Shown here in pieces: positions 19,440 through 29,791 of a stretch of DNA of 64,000 nt (the first letter of the stretch is position 1; each line of letters begins with the position of its first letter). The notes under the pieces are model-generated. The model searched no databases. It worked only from the letters and a program-made list of their open reading frames with translations, and was not told the DNA's origin. The stretch spans positions 868,001 to 932,000 of the forward strand of contig OZ024666.1 of the NCBI GenBank assembly GCA_964016415.1, read 5' to 3'. A program made the translations under genes and the position numbers. The stretch comes from Erwinia sp. (GTDB taxonomy: Bacteria; Pseudomonadota; Gammaproteobacteria; Enterobacterales; Enterobacteriaceae).

Positions 19440-19537
19440 GCTTTGGTGCCTAAGTCTCAGGATAGGGGGCCATCGCCGCAACATACCGTTGCCAGGGTGC
19501 AGAAAGAAATGCCTGCATCTCCCGTATCTGGAAGGTG
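19440..19537 (+). ncRNA. Probable molybdenum-cofactor riboswitch in the moaA leader
   Basis: The 100 bases before moaA read as a structured GC-rich leader (GGGGGCCATCGCCGC, ACCGTTGCC, a TGCAG/CTGCA hairpin with an AAAGAAATGC loop) ending in the moaA ribosome-binding site GGAAGGTG. E. coli moaA has a Moco RNA element in the same place, and several of these blocks agree with what I remember of it. If correct, Moco binding would hide the ribosome-binding site and reduce moa expression. Not verified by covariance search. Confidence 0.6.
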
Positions 19538-19542
19538 TTCTG

Positions 19543-20529
19543 GTGTCACAATTTACCGATAATTTCGCGCGCAGCTTTTATTATCTGCGCCTTTCAGTGA
19601 CTGATGTCTGCAATTTCCGTTGCAGTTACTGCCTGCCCGATGGTTACCAGCCCCGTCAAACGCGCAACAGTGGATTTCTCTCCACAGACGAGATTCGCAG
19701 GGTGGTACGGGCCTTTTCTCTTGCTGGTACCGAAAAAATCCGCTTAACAGGCGGTGAGCCAACTTTGCGGCGGGACTTTGTCGAGATTATCGCCGCAGTT
19801 GCCGCTAACCCTGCTATTCGTCAGATTGCTCTCACCACTAATGGCTATCGTCTTGCGCGCGACGTATCACAATGGCGTGATGCTGGCTTGACCGCTATCA
19901 ATGTCAGTGTCGATGCGCTGGATGTGCGGCAATTTCATGCAATTACCGGTCAGGACAAATTTCATCAGGTAATGCAAGGCATTGACGCGGCCTTTGCTGC
20001 CGGTTTTGAGCGAGTGAAAGTCAACGCGGTGCTAATGCGTGACATTAATCACCACAGTCTGGCGACTTTTCTGCATTGGATCAAACACCGGCCGATACAG
20101 TTGCGATTTATTGAGCTAATGGAAACCAGGGATGGCGGAGGGTTGTACCGTAAACACCATATTTCAGGTGAAGTGATTCGGCAGCAATTACTGCAATCCG
20201 GATGGCAGAGACAACCGCGATCCCGTAGCGATGGGCCAGCCCAGGTTTACCAGCATGCGGATTATCAGGGAGAGATCGGCTTGATTATGCCTTATGAAAA
20301 AGATTTTTGTACCAGCTGTAATCGATTACGCGTCTCGGCAACCGGCATGCTGCATCTTTGCTTATTCGGTGAAGGTGGTGTCGCCTTGCGTGATCTGTTA
20401 CAAGATGATCAGCAACTACTCCCTTTACAGCAGCGCATTGCTTCTGCCTTACAAAGTAAAAAGCAAGGCCACTTTTTACATCAGGGTGTAACGGGCACGA
20501 CGCCAAACCTCTCAGTAATCGGCGGATAG
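19543..20529 (+). CDS. moaA: GTP 3',8-cyclase MoaA
   Basis: Radical SAM enzyme starting molybdenum cofactor synthesis: converts GTP to the cyclic intermediate used by MoaC. It is 328 aa. The N-terminal cluster is CNFRCSYC (Cys23, 27, 30 from the chosen start), the C-terminal cluster CTSCNRLR...C, and the tail ends in GG (VIGG), as needed for activity. GTG 19543 is chosen because GGAAGGTG lies upstream and it aligns with E. coli (ASQLTD versus SQFTD); the open frame begins earlier, at 19489. First gene of moaABCDE. Confidence 0.96.
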   Translation: MSQFTDNFARSFYYLRLSVTDVCNFRCSYCLPDGYQPRQTRNSGFLSTDEIRRVVRAFSLAGTEKIRLTGGEPTLRRDFVEIIAAVAANPAIRQIALTTNGYRLARDVSQWRDAGLTAINVSVDALDVRQFHAITGQDKFHQVMQGIDAAFAAGFERVKVNAVLMRDINHHSLATFLHWIKHRPIQLRFIELMETRDGGGLYRKHHISGEVIRQQLLQSGWQRQPRSRSDGPAQVYQHADYQGEIGLIMPYEKDFCTSCNRLRVSATGMLHLCLFGEGGVALRDLLQDDQQLLPLQQRIASALQSKKQGHFLHQGVTGTTPNLSVIGG

Positions 20530-20542
20530 ACAAGGAGTGAGG

Positions 20543-21058
20543 ATGAAAAATAAATCGGGCGAATCGGCTCCTCTCAATGCAGTGGTATTAACGGTATCTG
20601 ACAGACATACCAGGGAGAGTGACAGCTCAGGTGATTATCTGGTCGAAGCACTGACTGAGGCGGGTCATGTACTGACAGAGCGATCAATTGTGGCTGATGA
20701 TCGTTACGCTATCAGAGCGATTGTTTCACGCTGGATTGCCAGCGAGAAGGTTGACGTCATTTTGATCAATGGTGGCACAGGCTTTCAGACAAAAAACAGT
20801 ACACCGGAGGCAGTGAGTGTGCTGTTTGATCGTGAAATTCTTGGTTTTGGTGAGCTATTTCGCATGATTTCGTGGGAGCAGATTGGCAGCGCCACATTGC
20901 AGTCGCGAGCCATTGCCGGCATGGCTAATCAGACATTGATTTTTGCTATGCCGGGTTCAACTTCAGCATGCCAGTTGGCCTGGCAGCATATTATCGGTGA
21001 CCAACTGCAGGCAGGCACGGCACCTTGTAATTTCGTCACTCATTTGCGAAGAAGATAG
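20543..21058 (+). CDS. moaB: Molybdenum cofactor protein MoaB
   Basis: MogA/MoaB-type domain (171 aa) of the molybdopterin-adenylylation family. In enterobacteria MogA is the main enzyme and MoaB's role is unclear. Visible motifs are [35 protein letters not shown] and [16 protein letters not shown] 20543 follows AGGAGTGAGG; a GTG two codons earlier (20537) lies within that ribosome-binding site and is less likely. It is 13 bases after moaA and 2 bases before moaC. Confidence 0.95.
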   Translation: MKNKSGESAPLNAVVLTVSDRHTRESDSSGDYLVEALTEAGHVLTERSIVADDRYAIRAIVSRWIASEKVDVILINGGTGFQTKNSTPEAVSVLFDREILGFGELFRMISWEQIGSATLQSRAIAGMANQTLIFAMPGSTSACQLAWQHIIGDQLQAGTAPCNFVTHLRRR

Positions 21059-21060
21059 CT

Positions 21061-21546
21061 ATGTCTCAACTAACCCATCTTAATTCTGCTGGTGAAGCGC
21101 ATATGGTTGATGTTTCTGCCAAGCAGGAGAGTGTACGTGAAGCACGGGCGGAAGCCATTATCTCTATGGCTCCGACTACGTTACAAATGATAGTCGAAGG
21201 TCGTCACGATAAAGGTGATGTGTTTGCGACAGCACGTATTGCTGGGATTCAGGCAGCTAAAAAAACCTGGGAATTAATTCCACTTTGTCATCCGTTGTTA
21301 TTAAGTAAAGTGGAAGTAACTTTGAACTCTGAACCCACGCATAACCGGGTAAGAATCGAGTCCTGCTGCCGTTTAAGCGGGAAAACCGGTGCTGAGATGG
21401 AAGCATTGACGGCGGTCACAGTGGCTGCACTGACCATCTATGATATGTGTAAAGCAGTACAGAAGGATATGGTGATCGAGCGTTGTCGGTTATTAACCAA
21501 ACAGGGCGGTAAATCAGGTGATTTTCGGGCGGTGACGGATGATTAA
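21061..21546 (+). CDS. moaC: Cyclic pyranopterin monophosphate synthase MoaC
   Basis: Converts the MoaA product to cPMP. It is 161 aa, as in E. coli. Conserved stretches are HMVDVSAK at residue 15, [40 protein letters not shown] and YDMCKA(V)QKDM with the active-site residues. It is 2 bases after moaB and overlaps moaD by 8 bases, consistent with one translationally coupled operon. Confidence 0.97.
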   Translation: MSQLTHLNSAGEAHMVDVSAKQESVREARAEAIISMAPTTLQMIVEGRHDKGDVFATARIAGIQAAKKTWELIPLCHPLLLSKVEVTLNSEPTHNRVRIESCCRLSGKTGAEMEALTAVTVAALTIYDMCKAVQKDMVIERCRLLTKQGGKSGDFRAVTDD

Positions 21547-21784
21547 TGTTTTTTTTTTTGCACAGATACGCGAACAAGTGGGCACCGGTGCAATGACCAT
21601 GACGCGAGAATATGACACGGTAGAAGCGCTCAGGGCAGCGTTGGCTGTTAAAGGCGAAGAGTGGGCACAAGCGCTGGAAGTGGGTAAATGCCTGTGTGCT
21701 GTCAATCAGGAGCTGGTCGCGTTACAGCATCCACTGCGTGCTGGCGATGAGGTTGCCTTTTTCCCACCTGTGACAGGGGGGTAA
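21539..21784 (+). CDS. moaD: Molybdopterin synthase small subunit MoaD
   Basis: Ubiquitin-like sulfur carrier, 81 aa. The C-terminus FFPPVTGG carries the terminal Gly-Gly that is adenylated by MoeB (present at 50943-51728) and thiocarboxylated to supply sulfur to MoaE. The N-terminal [15 protein letters not shown] strand pattern is typical. The start overlaps moaC by 8 bases. Confidence 0.96.
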   Translation: MINVFFFAQIREQVGTGAMTMTREYDTVEALRAALAVKGEEWAQALEVGKCLCAVNQELVALQHPLRAGDEVAFFPPVTGG

Positions 21785-21785
21785 A

Positions 21786-22241
21786 ATGACACATATAGAA
21801 ATTAGCAAACAGCCGATTGATATTGCTAAAGCTTATCAGTGGTTATCCTCCGGAGAAACTGACGGGGCAGTTGTCACCTTCACCGGCAAAGTTCGTAACC
21901 ATAATCTCGGTGACTCAGTGAGCGCGCTTACCCTTGAGCACTATCCGGGTATGACTGAAAAAACATTACATAATATCGTCCTCGATGCGCGTGCACGCTG
22001 GTCTTTGCAGCGGGTTATACTTACGCACCGGGTGGGTGATTTAGCGCCCGGAGATGATATTGTTTATGTAGGTGTGACTGCTGACCATCGAGGTGATGCT
22101 TTCGCAGCCGCAGAGATGTTAATGGATTTTCTGAAAACCAGTGCACCATTCTGGAAAAAAGAGACTCTGACTAGCGGGAAACGCTGGATCGAAGCACGTG
22201 AAAGTGATGAGGCAGCGAGGCAACGCTGGCAGTCAGTGTGA
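21786..22241 (+). CDS. moaE: Molybdopterin synthase catalytic subunit MoaE
   Basis: Forms a heterotetramer with MoaD and inserts two sulfurs into cPMP to give molybdopterin. It is 151 aa. Conserved stretches are GAVVTFTGKVRNHN, LEHYPGMTEKTL, HRVGDLAPGD, and FWKKETLTSGKRWIEA with the catalytic Lys residues. The start codon follows the moaD stop by one base; last gene of the moa operon. Confidence 0.97.
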   Translation: MTHIEISKQPIDIAKAYQWLSSGETDGAVVTFTGKVRNHNLGDSVSALTLEHYPGMTEKTLHNIVLDARARWSLQRVILTHRVGDLAPGDDIVYVGVTADHRGDAFAAAEMLMDFLKTSAPFWKKETLTSGKRWIEARESDEAARQRWQSV

Positions 22242-22381
22242 AGAGAACCGCTACTGAGAATCACTATTGATCAGCGTTGATTGATTCTTTGTTGATGAAA
22301 AAATACCAAGGGGCTGGTTTTGACTGTGCGATGTATGCCAGACTGCGGATAACCAGTTTATTTTATAAGAAGGAGAACACA

Positions 22382-23092
22382 ATGGAGCGATACCCAAACA
22401 ATAACGGGTCTGTTGTCTCGCAAGCAACGTCAAGTCTGCAAACCTATATGTCACAGGTGTATGGCTGGATGACATGTGGCCTGGTTTTGACAGCGGTGGT
22501 AGCGTGGTATGCATCCATAACCCCTGCTGTACTGGAAGCGGTTTTTTCCAGCCGAGTTACCTTTTACGGGTTGATCATTGCTCAGCTTGGATTGGTTTTT
22601 GTACTGTCAGGTATGGTTCATAAACTGAGTGGTACAGTGGCAACTGGCTTATTTATGCTTTACTCGGCGCTGACCGGGCTGACGCTAGCCAGTATTTTCA
22701 TCGTTTATACCCAATCCTCTATTGCTGGTACTTTCCTGGTGACAGCGGGTATGTTTGGCGTGATGAGCTTTATTGGTTTTACCACTAAACGCGATCTCAG
22801 CAAAATGGGTAGCCTGTTATTTATGGCCTTGATTGGTTTGATTCTCGCTTCACTGGTGAATATCTGGCTGAAAAGCAGTGCGTTGACCTGGGCAGTAACT
22901 TACATTGGCGTGGTGGTCTTTGTGGGACTGACGGCATACGATACTCAGAAATTGAAAAATTTTGGTGAGGGTATCGACGTCAATGATAAAGAGAACATGC
23001 GCCGTTACAGCATCATGGGAGCATTGACGCTGTATCTCGATTTTATCAACCTTTTCCTGATGTTATTACGGATATTTGGCAATCGTCGTTAA
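22382..23092 (+). CDS. ybhL: Bax inhibitor-1/YccA family membrane protein YbhL
   Basis: A 236-aa inner-membrane protein with about seven spans (BI-1/TMBIM fold), near-identical in length to E. coli YbhL. It has SSLQTYMSQVYGWMTCGL at the N-terminus and a conserved TAYDTQKLKNFGEG loop with LYLDFINLFLMLLRIFGNRR at the C-terminus. The physiological role is unknown; relatives may conduct calcium or protons. AAGGAG precedes ATG 22382. It follows moaE as in E. coli but 140 bases away. Confidence 0.92.
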   Translation: MERYPNNNGSVVSQATSSLQTYMSQVYGWMTCGLVLTAVVAWYASITPAVLEAVFSSRVTFYGLIIAQLGLVFVLSGMVHKLSGTVATGLFMLYSALTGLTLASIFIVYTQSSIAGTFLVTAGMFGVMSFIGFTTKRDLSKMGSLLFMALIGLILASLVNIWLKSSALTWAVTYIGVVVFVGLTAYDTQKLKNFGEGIDVNDKENMRRYSIMGALTLYLDFINLFLMLLRIFGNRR

Positions 23093-23479
23093 ACGAACCT
23101 GTCTGGCCTGGTGGGGGAGTTTTCCCCCCCCTTTGATTGTTAACACGTTTTACCGCCTTTTCACCTCATCGACGTTTTTTCATCCACTGAAAGTATCCTC
23201 ATTTTACTCCTGCTTCTTCGGGTAGTCTGTTTACATCGACATCATGAACAATGTCAGAAGGATGTCAATGGTTAGAAAATTTAATGATTTTTTTTGTCTT
23301 TTTTATGACATACTGTGAGGAACAGATTGCACCGATACCAGCAAACCCTGGCTGCGCTTGCGCCGTTATTATGTGAGGGTAACGTCAGTGATACGTTGTA
23401 GCTGGCTTACTGTGTACTTTGGTTACTGTATAAGTTTTCACGTCGGACAGCGCTGAGCGAAAGCTGTCAGGAGAATAAA
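23093..23479. other. Intergenic region ybhL-ybhQ
   Basis: No gene seen. Holds a possible weak terminator GGGGG-AGTTTT-CCCCC followed by CCCTTTG (23113-23133) just after ybhL. The rest is AT-rich with no recognisable operator; it probably contains the ybhQ promoter. Confidence 0.4.
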
Positions 23480-23866
23480 ATGAAATGGTCTCATCGTATC
23501 CAGATTGTCACCGGACAAACCTGTATACATATTTTATTACAACTGATACTGCTTGTTGTGTTGGTCACAGGATGGCGGCAGGCGTTACTGCCACAGGTAG
23601 CAATGACGTTACTGGCAGTCTATAGTCTGGTATTTATCGCGATGTTGTTATCTCAAACTCGCCCATCTTTACGACGTATCGGTGACTTTCTTGAGGATGT
23701 CACGACAACGTATTACTTTGCAGCTGCAATGTTATTGCTTTACTTGATCTCACGGGTTATCCATCATCATCTGCTGTTAGGATTATTAGGGGTAATGATG
23801 ATCACCGGACCGGCGATTATTTCGTTAATTGCACGTGAACCCCAACGCCGTAAAGAGCAGAGGTAG
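23480..23866 (+). CDS. ybhQ: Inner-membrane protein YbhQ
   Basis: A 128-aa membrane protein of unknown function (136 in E. coli). Four hydrophobic segments (about 17-33, 39-57, 73-90, 96-115) and a basic C-terminus. The MKWSHRIQIVTGQTC start, the RRIGDFLEDVTTTYYFAAA segment and the GPAIISLIA tail match E. coli YbhQ. CAGGAG precedes the ATG. In E. coli it also lies in the ybhL-rhlE region. Confidence 0.85.
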   Translation: MKWSHRIQIVTGQTCIHILLQLILLVVLVTGWRQALLPQVAMTLLAVYSLVFIAMLLSQTRPSLRRIGDFLEDVTTTYYFAAAMLLLYLISRVIHHHLLLGLLGVMMITGPAIISLIAREPQRRKEQR

Positions 23867-24107
23867 TGCCGATTTCAGGTAACGGTGGTAGTTGCCTGTT
23901 CATCCCAATAATGACAATTAGCCACTTAAGCTGTTAAGCAGGTGGCGGAAATTTTTACGCAATGCAGTAAATAAATCTGTTACTATAGGTACTGACTCGC
24001 ACTGTAGTTTGTGCCCTCATTTCAAACATCAGGCCTTCCTGTTGTCAACAATCCCTGGAAACTACGCTGTCACTGGCAGCCAGGGCCGTCGGAGCAACCC
24101 ATATACT

Positions 24108-25463
24108 ATGTCTTTTGATTCTCTCGGCCTGAATGCCGATATTTTGCGTGCAGTTACAGAACAGGGCTACCTTACACCAACCCCGATTCAGCAACAGGCA
24201 ATCCCGGTTGTGCTTTCCGGCCGTGATTTGATGGCCAGCGCACAAACCGGGACCGGGAAAACCGCCGGGTTTACTTTGCCCTTATTGCAGCAACTGAGTT
24301 CTCGACCCCGTTCAGCGGGACGCCGCCCGGTGCGAGCTTTGATACTGACTCCAACTCGTGAACTTGCAGCCCAGGTCGGCGAGAATGTGCGTGATTACAG
24401 TAAGTACCTCGATATTCGCTCATTGGTTGTGTTCGGTGGGGTGAGCATTAACCCGCAGATGATGAAATTACGTGGTGGGATTGATGTGCTGGTCGCAACC
24501 CCCGGCCGTCTGTTGGATCTGGAACACCAGAATGCAGTGGATCTTTCTACTGTTGAAATTCTGGTCCTCGACGAAGCCGACCGCATGCTGGATATGGGCT
24601 TTATTCATGATATCCGTCGTGTATTAGCTAAATTACCTGCTAAACGGCAAAATCTGCTATTTTCGGCTACCTTCTCTGATGAAATAAAATCACTGGCGGA
24701 AAAACTGCTGCATAATCCGGCTCAGGTTGAAGTTGCCCGTCGTAACACGGCATCCGAGCAGGTGGCACAGCAGGTACATTTTGTTGATAAAAAACGTAAG
24801 CGTGAACTACTCTCATTTCTAATTGGGCGCGATAACTGGCAACAGGTGTTGGTGTTCACCCGGACCAAACATGGGGCAAACCATCTTGCTGAACAATTAA
24901 ATAAAGATGGCATTGCCGCTGCGGCGATTCATGGTAACAAAAGTCAGGGTGCGCGCACCCGTGCATTGAGTGAGTTCAAATCTGGCGCACTGCGTGTTTT
25001 AGTTGCTACCGACATTGCTGCCCGGGGTATTGATATTTCTGAATTGCCTCATGTGGTCAACTATGAATTGCCAAATGTCCCTGAGGATTACGTACACCGC
25101 ATTGGTCGTACCGGACGGGCCGCTGCTACCGGGGCGGCTTTATCTCTGGTTTGCGTGGATGAGCATAAATTATTACGCGATATCGAACGCTTACTGAAAA
25201 AAGAGATCCCTCGCCTTGCGATTGAGGGCTATGAGCCTGACTCCACCATCAAAGCCGAGCCAATTCAGAATGGCAGAATGCCACGAACAGGTGCTCCGGG
25301 CCGTGGTCGTCAATCAACTGCGCGGCACCAGCCAGCCGCTTCTAATGGTGAACGTCCCCGACGTCAGGCGAGCAGTGGCGCCTCAAGGAGCACAAGTTCA
25401 ACGGGTGACTCTTCAACGCCGGGTCGCAATCGTACCCGCCAGCGGCGCACATCACCTCAATGA
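24108..25463 (+). CDS. rhlE: DEAD-box ATP-dependent RNA helicase RhlE
   Basis: RNA helicase acting in ribosome assembly and RNA turnover, 451 aa. Q motif [10 protein letters not shown], motif I AQTGTGKT (45-52), motif [10 protein letters not shown], motif III SAT, and C-terminal motifs ARGIDIS and HRIGRTGR. The last 65 residues are a low-complexity basic tail rich in Arg, Ser, Thr and Gly, as in RhlE proteins. ATG 24108 is chosen by homology (MSFDSLGL); the open frame continues 33 codons upstream without similarity. Confidence 0.95.
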   Translation: MSFDSLGLNADILRAVTEQGYLTPTPIQQQAIPVVLSGRDLMASAQTGTGKTAGFTLPLLQQLSSRPRSAGRRPVRALILTPTRELAAQVGENVRDYSKYLDIRSLVVFGGVSINPQMMKLRGGIDVLVATPGRLLDLEHQNAVDLSTVEILVLDEADRMLDMGFIHDIRRVLAKLPAKRQNLLFSATFSDEIKSLAEKLLHNPAQVEVARRNTASEQVAQQVHFVDKKRKRELLSFLIGRDNWQQVLVFTRTKHGANHLAEQLNKDGIAAAAIHGNKSQGARTRALSEFKSGALRVLVATDIAARGIDISELPHVVNYELPNVPEDYVHRIGRTGRAAATGAALSLVCVDEHKLLRDIERLLKKEIPRLAIEGYEPDSTIKAEPIQNGRMPRTGAPGRGRQSTARHQPAASNGERPRRQASSGASRSTSSTGDSSTPGRNRTRQRRTSPQ

Positions 25464-25468
25464 CATCC

Positions 25469-25488
25469 ATCGGGCCAGTTGGCCCGAT
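25469..25488 (+). terminator. Hairpin between rhlE and dusC
   Basis: Perfect 8-bp stem ATCGGGCC/GGCCCGAT with a 4-base loop directly after the rhlE stop. No T-run follows, so termination is uncertain. Confidence 0.4.
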
Positions 25489-25512
25489 ACATACTGCGAT
25501 GGATAAAATGCT

Positions 25513-26478
25513 ATGCGGGTGTTACTTGCCCCGATGGAAGGGGTGCTTGACGCATTAGTGCGCGATATTCTCAGTGAGATCAATGATTACGACCTTTGTG
25601 TTACTGAGTTTCTTCGGGTTACTGAAACCCTGTTACCTGTTAAATCATTCTACCGGCTTTGTCCTGAACTCCATCATGCCAGCAGAACGCCCTCTGGTAC
25701 GCTGGTGCGAGTTCAGATTTTAGGACAATCACCTCACTGGCTGGCGGAGAATGCACTACGTGCCAGTGAGTTGGGATCGTGGGGCGTCGATTTAAACTGT
25801 GGCTGCCCCTCCAAAACGGTTAATGGTAGTGGGGGGGGAGCATCATTACTCAAAGAGCCTGAGTTAATCTATCAGGCTGTTATGGCGATTCGCGCTGCGG
25901 TCCCTGCACAATTACCAGTGACAGTAAAAGTGCGTTTGGGATGGGATTCTCCGGCACAAAAATTTGAAATTGCTGACGCTGTTGAGCAGGGGGGCGCCAC
26001 TGAGTTAGTTGTTCATGGCCGTACCAAAGAGCAGGGGTACCGAGCTGAGTGTATTAACTGGGGGGCTATCGGAGAGATCCGCGAGCGCCTGACAATCCCG
26101 GTGATTGCCAACGGTGAGATACATGACTGGCAGAGCGCACAACAATGTCTGAAGGTGACCGGATGTCAGGCGCTGATGCTTGGACGTGCGGCGCTGAGCG
26201 TGCCAAATCTCAGTCGGGTCATCAAACTTAACCAGCCCGTGCTGAGTTGGTCAGGTGTTTTAGCGCTGCTACTGAGATATCTGCAACGTGAAAAGCCAGG
26301 TGACACAGGCATGTATCATGTGGCGAGAACTAAACAGTGGTTCAGTTATTTACGAAAACAGTATGCTGAAGCTCAGCCACTGTTCAGCGATATCCGGGGC
26401 CTGACCCGCGCCGATGAGATTACCCGGGCAATCGAGTTACACGCCAGCGCTTTTCCCGATGAGGGTGGTGAGCATTAA
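25513..26478 (+). CDS. dusC: tRNA-dihydrouridine(16) synthase DusC
   Basis: FMN enzyme reducing U16 in tRNA D-loops, 321 aa (315 in E. coli). APMEGV at residue 7 binds [14 protein letters not shown] holds the catalytic Cys. [25 protein letters not shown] and MLGRAAL complete the TIM-barrel signature. It resembles DusC (formerly YohI) more than DusA or DusB. In E. coli dusC lies near yohF at 48 min; here it follows rhlE, so it marks a rearrangement junction. Confidence 0.93.
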   Translation: MRVLLAPMEGVLDALVRDILSEINDYDLCVTEFLRVTETLLPVKSFYRLCPELHHASRTPSGTLVRVQILGQSPHWLAENALRASELGSWGVDLNCGCPSKTVNGSGGGASLLKEPELIYQAVMAIRAAVPAQLPVTVKVRLGWDSPAQKFEIADAVEQGGATELVVHGRTKEQGYRAECINWGAIGEIRERLTIPVIANGEIHDWQSAQQCLKVTGCQALMLGRAALSVPNLSRVIKLNQPVLSWSGVLALLLRYLQREKPGDTGMYHVARTKQWFSYLRKQYAEAQPLFSDIRGLTRADEITRAIELHASAFPDEGGEH

Positions 26479-26707
26479 GCGCGCCAGCATATTGATATAT
26501 TGTCTGGTAATCAACCGCATGTATCACTGCCAGAACGTGGTTTTTAATCACTATAGGCTGTACGGGATCCTGAACCCGGTGGTGTTCTGCATTGGTTGTA
26601 AAAATAAGCAGATTTTTTGTTTGTGATGCAACGGTGAGAGGAAGTGGTGCTGTAAGGGCTGTCATCAATAACAGAAAGCAATTACTGACGCTTTGCAGAG
26701 GTATCAT
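26420..26707 (-). CDS. Possible small secreted protein, unrecognised
   Basis: A 95-codon frame downstream of and on the same strand as ldtB. The first 27 residues look like a signal peptide (hydrophobic [16 protein letters not shown]), and the remainder is His-rich and unrecognised. Against it: it overlaps the dusC 3' end by 59 bases, the upstream GGGG is a poor ribosome-binding site, and its ATG lies inside a 9-bp hairpin (TCATCAGCC 26704-26712 with GGCTGATGA 26725-26733). It may be spurious. Confidence 0.25.
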   Translation of the reverse strand: MIPLQSVSNCFLLLMTALTAPLPLTVASQTKNLLIFTTNAEHHRVQDPVQPIVIKNHVLAVIHAVDYQTIYQYAGALNAHHPHREKRWRVTRLPG

Positions 26708-26754
26708 CAGCCCCGTCTTAACGAGGCTGATGAGTTAAAAACGGTATCGATGGA

Positions 26755-27882
26755 TTATGGCGTATGGGAAACAGCCGGCTGCTCATAGATAGGGCCAAGC
26801 TGATGGGGAACCGTAAATGAGCCATCAGCTACCGGCGCAGCTGGAGTGACGCCGGTGCCTGTCACTTTTGGAGATTCTGCCGGAGAGGTTGCCGTTTCGA
26901 CGGGTTGAGCATCATTCTTTTCCTGCACTGGTACTGGCTGACTGCGATTATCTTCAGCGTTGCCGCTGATATTAACCGGCATTCCGGAACGCGTATTGAG
27001 CGCAGATTCAACTGCAGAGGTAACGACACTGCTATCCGCAATCACTTTCTCAACAGCCGGAGTCAGCGTTAAAGGAACAGGTTCATGAGAATCGAATTGT
27101 TCCTGAGTACGCGAGAGTGGATCATGTACTTCCAGTAAACGCGACCCATCGGGTTCAACACTCGCTTTAACAGGCTGGTTGATAAATTGCACCGTGGTGC
27201 CAACCGGAACGTTTTTGAATAACCATTCGATATCAACTGCACGTAAACGTACACAACCATGACTGACCCGGAGCCCGATGCCGAAATTCGCATTGGTACC
27301 GTGAACAGCATAAAGCCGTCCGACATAGAGGGCATAAAGGCCCATTGGATTATCGGGTCCGGCAGGGAATACAGCAGGCAAATGTTCCCCGCGTGCAGCA
27401 TATTCGGCATGCATTTTTGCGGTGGGCGTCCAGGTTGGCCCTTGTTTTTTGCGTTCGACTTTAGTGACCCAGTTCAGTGGTGTGTCCTTGCCTAGCTCAC
27501 CAATACCTATCGGCAAAACAATGACCTTTTTTTGTCCCTTAGGATAATAATAGAGACGCATTTCAGCACTGTTGATGACGATGCCTTCTCGAGGGGCATC
27601 GGGCAGTAACAGTTGTTGCGGAATGACTAATTTGCTGTTGGCTACCGGAAGATAAACATCAACACCTGGATTGGCCTCCAGCATGTTACTTAACCCCATT
27701 TGATATTGAGCAGCAAAAGCCTCCAGAGGAAGCTTACTGTCTGAGGGGATAGTTACCTCAAGGTTCTGGCCCACCAGACGACTGCCAGGGGCAGGAAGAT
27801 CGTAAGTTATGGCAACTGCTGTTTTACTGCTTACTGCAGCAACAATCAACAGGCAAGCAAATCTGCAAAGGCTTTTTTTCAT
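26755..27882 (-). CDS. ldtB: L,D-transpeptidase LdtB (Lpp-anchoring)
   Basis: Periplasmic YkuD-domain enzyme that attaches Braun lipoprotein to peptidoglycan. A signal peptide covers residues 1-24, followed by a LysM-like region (about 41-92) and the catalytic domain with [20 protein letters not shown] and Cys210. The sequence follows E. coli LdtB (YbiS) closely ([36 protein letters not shown]). It is 375 aa rather than 306: a Pro/Val/Thr/Glu-rich extension of about 70 residues follows SGMPVNI. Start 27882 precedes the MKKSL signal peptide. In E. coli the gene lies next to ybiT, so its place here is unusual. Confidence 0.9.
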   Translation of the reverse strand: MKKSLCRFACLLIVAAVSSKTAVAITYDLPAPGSRLVGQNLEVTIPSDSKLPLEAFAAQYQMGLSNMLEANPGVDVYLPVANSKLVIPQQLLLPDAPREGIVINSAEMRLYYYPKGQKKVIVLPIGIGELGKDTPLNWVTKVERKKQGPTWTPTAKMHAEYAARGEHLPAVFPAGPDNPMGLYALYVGRLYAVHGTNANFGIGLRVSHGCVRLRAVDIEWLFKNVPVGTTVQFINQPVKASVEPDGSRLLEVHDPLSRTQEQFDSHEPVPLTLTPAVEKVIADSSVVTSAVESALNTRSGMPVNISGNAEDNRSQPVPVQEKNDAQPVETATSPAESPKVTGTGVTPAAPVADGSFTVPHQLGPIYEQPAVSHTP

Positions 27883-28134
27883 AGTCGTTAAGATGATGCA
27901 CCAGGTAAAAGTGTGATAGATGACAAAACCACGGCCCACTGCGGGCAAAGTAGTATAAGGGTATAATCCTGTTACGACAAATGATGAGTATTTTTGATAG
28001 AGACACTTTACAAAACTGTGACGAAGAACCGGTTATTCGTTCTTATTGTCGATAATCCTCGCCGCTATTTTTCATCGTCTATACTCAATCTGTTATCCGT
28101 GTGTTGACAAAGAATAAACGTGAGAGGAAATAAA

Positions 28135-28917
28135 ATGTACTCAGTAGAAAATAAGGTCGCGATTGTCACAGCATCAGATTCGGGAATTGGTCAGTCATGT
28201 GCCCTTATGCTGGCGGAACAGGGCTTCCATATAGGGATTACCTGCCATTCTGATGAAAAAGCAGCAAATGTTACTGCGGAACAAGTTCGTCAACTGGGAC
28301 GTAAAGCTGAGATACAGAAACTGGATTTATCAGATCCGGAAGCCGCAGGAGAAGCACTTGAAGCCTTGATTACTCGTATGGGTAGGGTGGATGTGCTGGT
28401 CAATAATGCTGGTGTAAACATCAAAGCTGATTTTTTAGACACGACACTGGAAAACTGGCGTAAGGTGTTCACGGTGAATGTTGAAGGCTCATTTGTCTGT
28501 TCGCAGACAGCAGCACGGCACATGGTGAAGCAGGGGGACGGCGGACGTATTATTAATATCACTTCGGTGCATGAGTTTACTCCGTTGCCCAATTCCGTTG
28601 CTTATACAGCGACAAAACATGCGCTTGGCGGCCTGACTAAATCGATGGCGTTAAGCTTATTACCCCATGGTATTCTGGTCAATGCAGTGGCACCGGGCAC
28701 CATTGCCACGCCAATGAATCAAATGGGAACGGATGATGCAGAGAAGATAGTCATTCCTGAAATACCGGCACAACGCCCCGGTGATCGCCGTGAAGTGGCG
28801 AGTATGGTAGCCTGGCTTTGTTCTCCGTGGTCCAGCTATACCACTGGTCAATCTTTTATCATCGATGGTGGGTTTATGCTGGCTAATCCGCAATACTTTA
28901 TACAAAAACCAGCATAA
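28135..28917 (+). CDS. yohF: Short-chain dehydrogenase/reductase YohF
   Basis: A 260-aa NAD(P)-dependent oxidoreductase; the substrate is not established. The cofactor motif is the atypical TASDSGIG (12-19), also found in E. coli YohF, with NNAG (90-93) and catalytic Ser144, Tyr157 and Lys161 (YTATK). The C-terminus GGFMLANPQ matches YohF. Start ATG 28135 after GAGGAAA; an in-frame upstream start (28120) is unlikely. Neighbours yohD and dusC match its E. coli 48-min context. Confidence 0.92.
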   Translation: MYSVENKVAIVTASDSGIGQSCALMLAEQGFHIGITCHSDEKAANVTAEQVRQLGRKAEIQKLDLSDPEAAGEALEALITRMGRVDVLVNNAGVNIKADFLDTTLENWRKVFTVNVEGSFVCSQTAARHMVKQGDGGRIINITSVHEFTPLPNSVAYTATKHALGGLTKSMALSLLPHGILVNAVAPGTIATPMNQMGTDDAEKIVIPEIPAQRPGDRREVASMVAWLCSPWSSYTTGQSFIIDGGFMLANPQYFIQKPA

Positions 28918-29016
28918 CACCTTATCAACGCAGCCTTGCCGATTGGGTTCATATGCCTGTGAAGAGTAGTATGGCATCTGAGCCCAAGCGCTCACCGGAT
29001 CAAACCAGAGAATGGT

Positions 29017-29580
29017 CTATTTCTTTTTACCGCGCTGGCGAAAATAAACACGTAGCGCCACAACCATCAGCACCACCGCAGCAAGAACAAACAGCGGCTT
29101 TAGATGGGTATCGAGAGCATTAAGCCATGGAGCGACCAGGTTGCCGGCCAGATATCCCAGCGACACGAACAGTAAGGCCCAGCAAACAGAACCTATTATA
29201 TTGAGCAGTAAAAATTGCCCTGACTTAAGATGACTGGTGCCAATAATCAACGGGCCAATAATGCGCAAGCCATACATGAATCTGACACCAATCACGAAAA
29301 GTATCGGTCGTTTGCGTATTAAGCTGTCTGCCTTATCGATTTGCGCCTGGTAGCGTGAGAAACGTGATAATATTTTTTCTCCCCAATAGCGGCCGAGAAA
29401 AAAAAGTGTTGTGTCACCGACTACGGCCCCGATTATCGCCACCAGTAAAACCATATCGTAGTTGAGTAATCCCTGGTGAGCAGCAACGCCGGCCAATAAG
29501 GTAAAGGTTTCACCCTCAGCGATACAGCCAAAAAAAAGCGCCAGGTAACCATGTTCAGTGATCAGGGAATTGATATCCAT
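29017..29580 (-). CDS. yohD: DedA-family membrane protein YohD
   Basis: A 187-aa inner-membrane protein of the DedA/SNARE-associated family, whose members act as undecaprenyl-phosphate or phospholipid flippase-like proteins; the role of YohD itself is unknown. It has the family motif GEKILSRF...RKRPILFVIGVRFMYGLRIIGPLIIG, E-x-A-E-G-E near residue 21 and a basic GKKK tail. Start 29580 (GAGAAG upstream) matches E. coli MDLNTLI. Convergent with yohF. Confidence 0.92.
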   Translation of the reverse strand: MDINSLITEHGYLALFFGCIAEGETFTLLAGVAAHQGLLNYDMVLLVAIIGAVVGDTTLFFLGRYWGEKILSRFSRYQAQIDKADSLIRKRPILFVIGVRFMYGLRIIGPLIIGTSHLKSGQFLLLNIIGSVCWALLFVSLGYLAGNLVAPWLNALDTHLKPLFVLAAVVLMVVALRVYFRQRGKKK

Positions 29581-29791
29581 AAACTTCTCATATAGAAAGA
29601 AACTGTCAGTGAAAGTGTAGCGCCAAATGTCACTGCTGAGATACCAATCTGTTGCTGACATGGAAAGAAACGATTCTGTGCTGGAAGCAGGTTGAATGCC
29701 GGGCGTATGATGCCCACCCAGCTGACATAATTTGCCTGGTTACCGATCGTTTCCTGATCGTACACATCTTTCATTGACTAAAATTGATATT

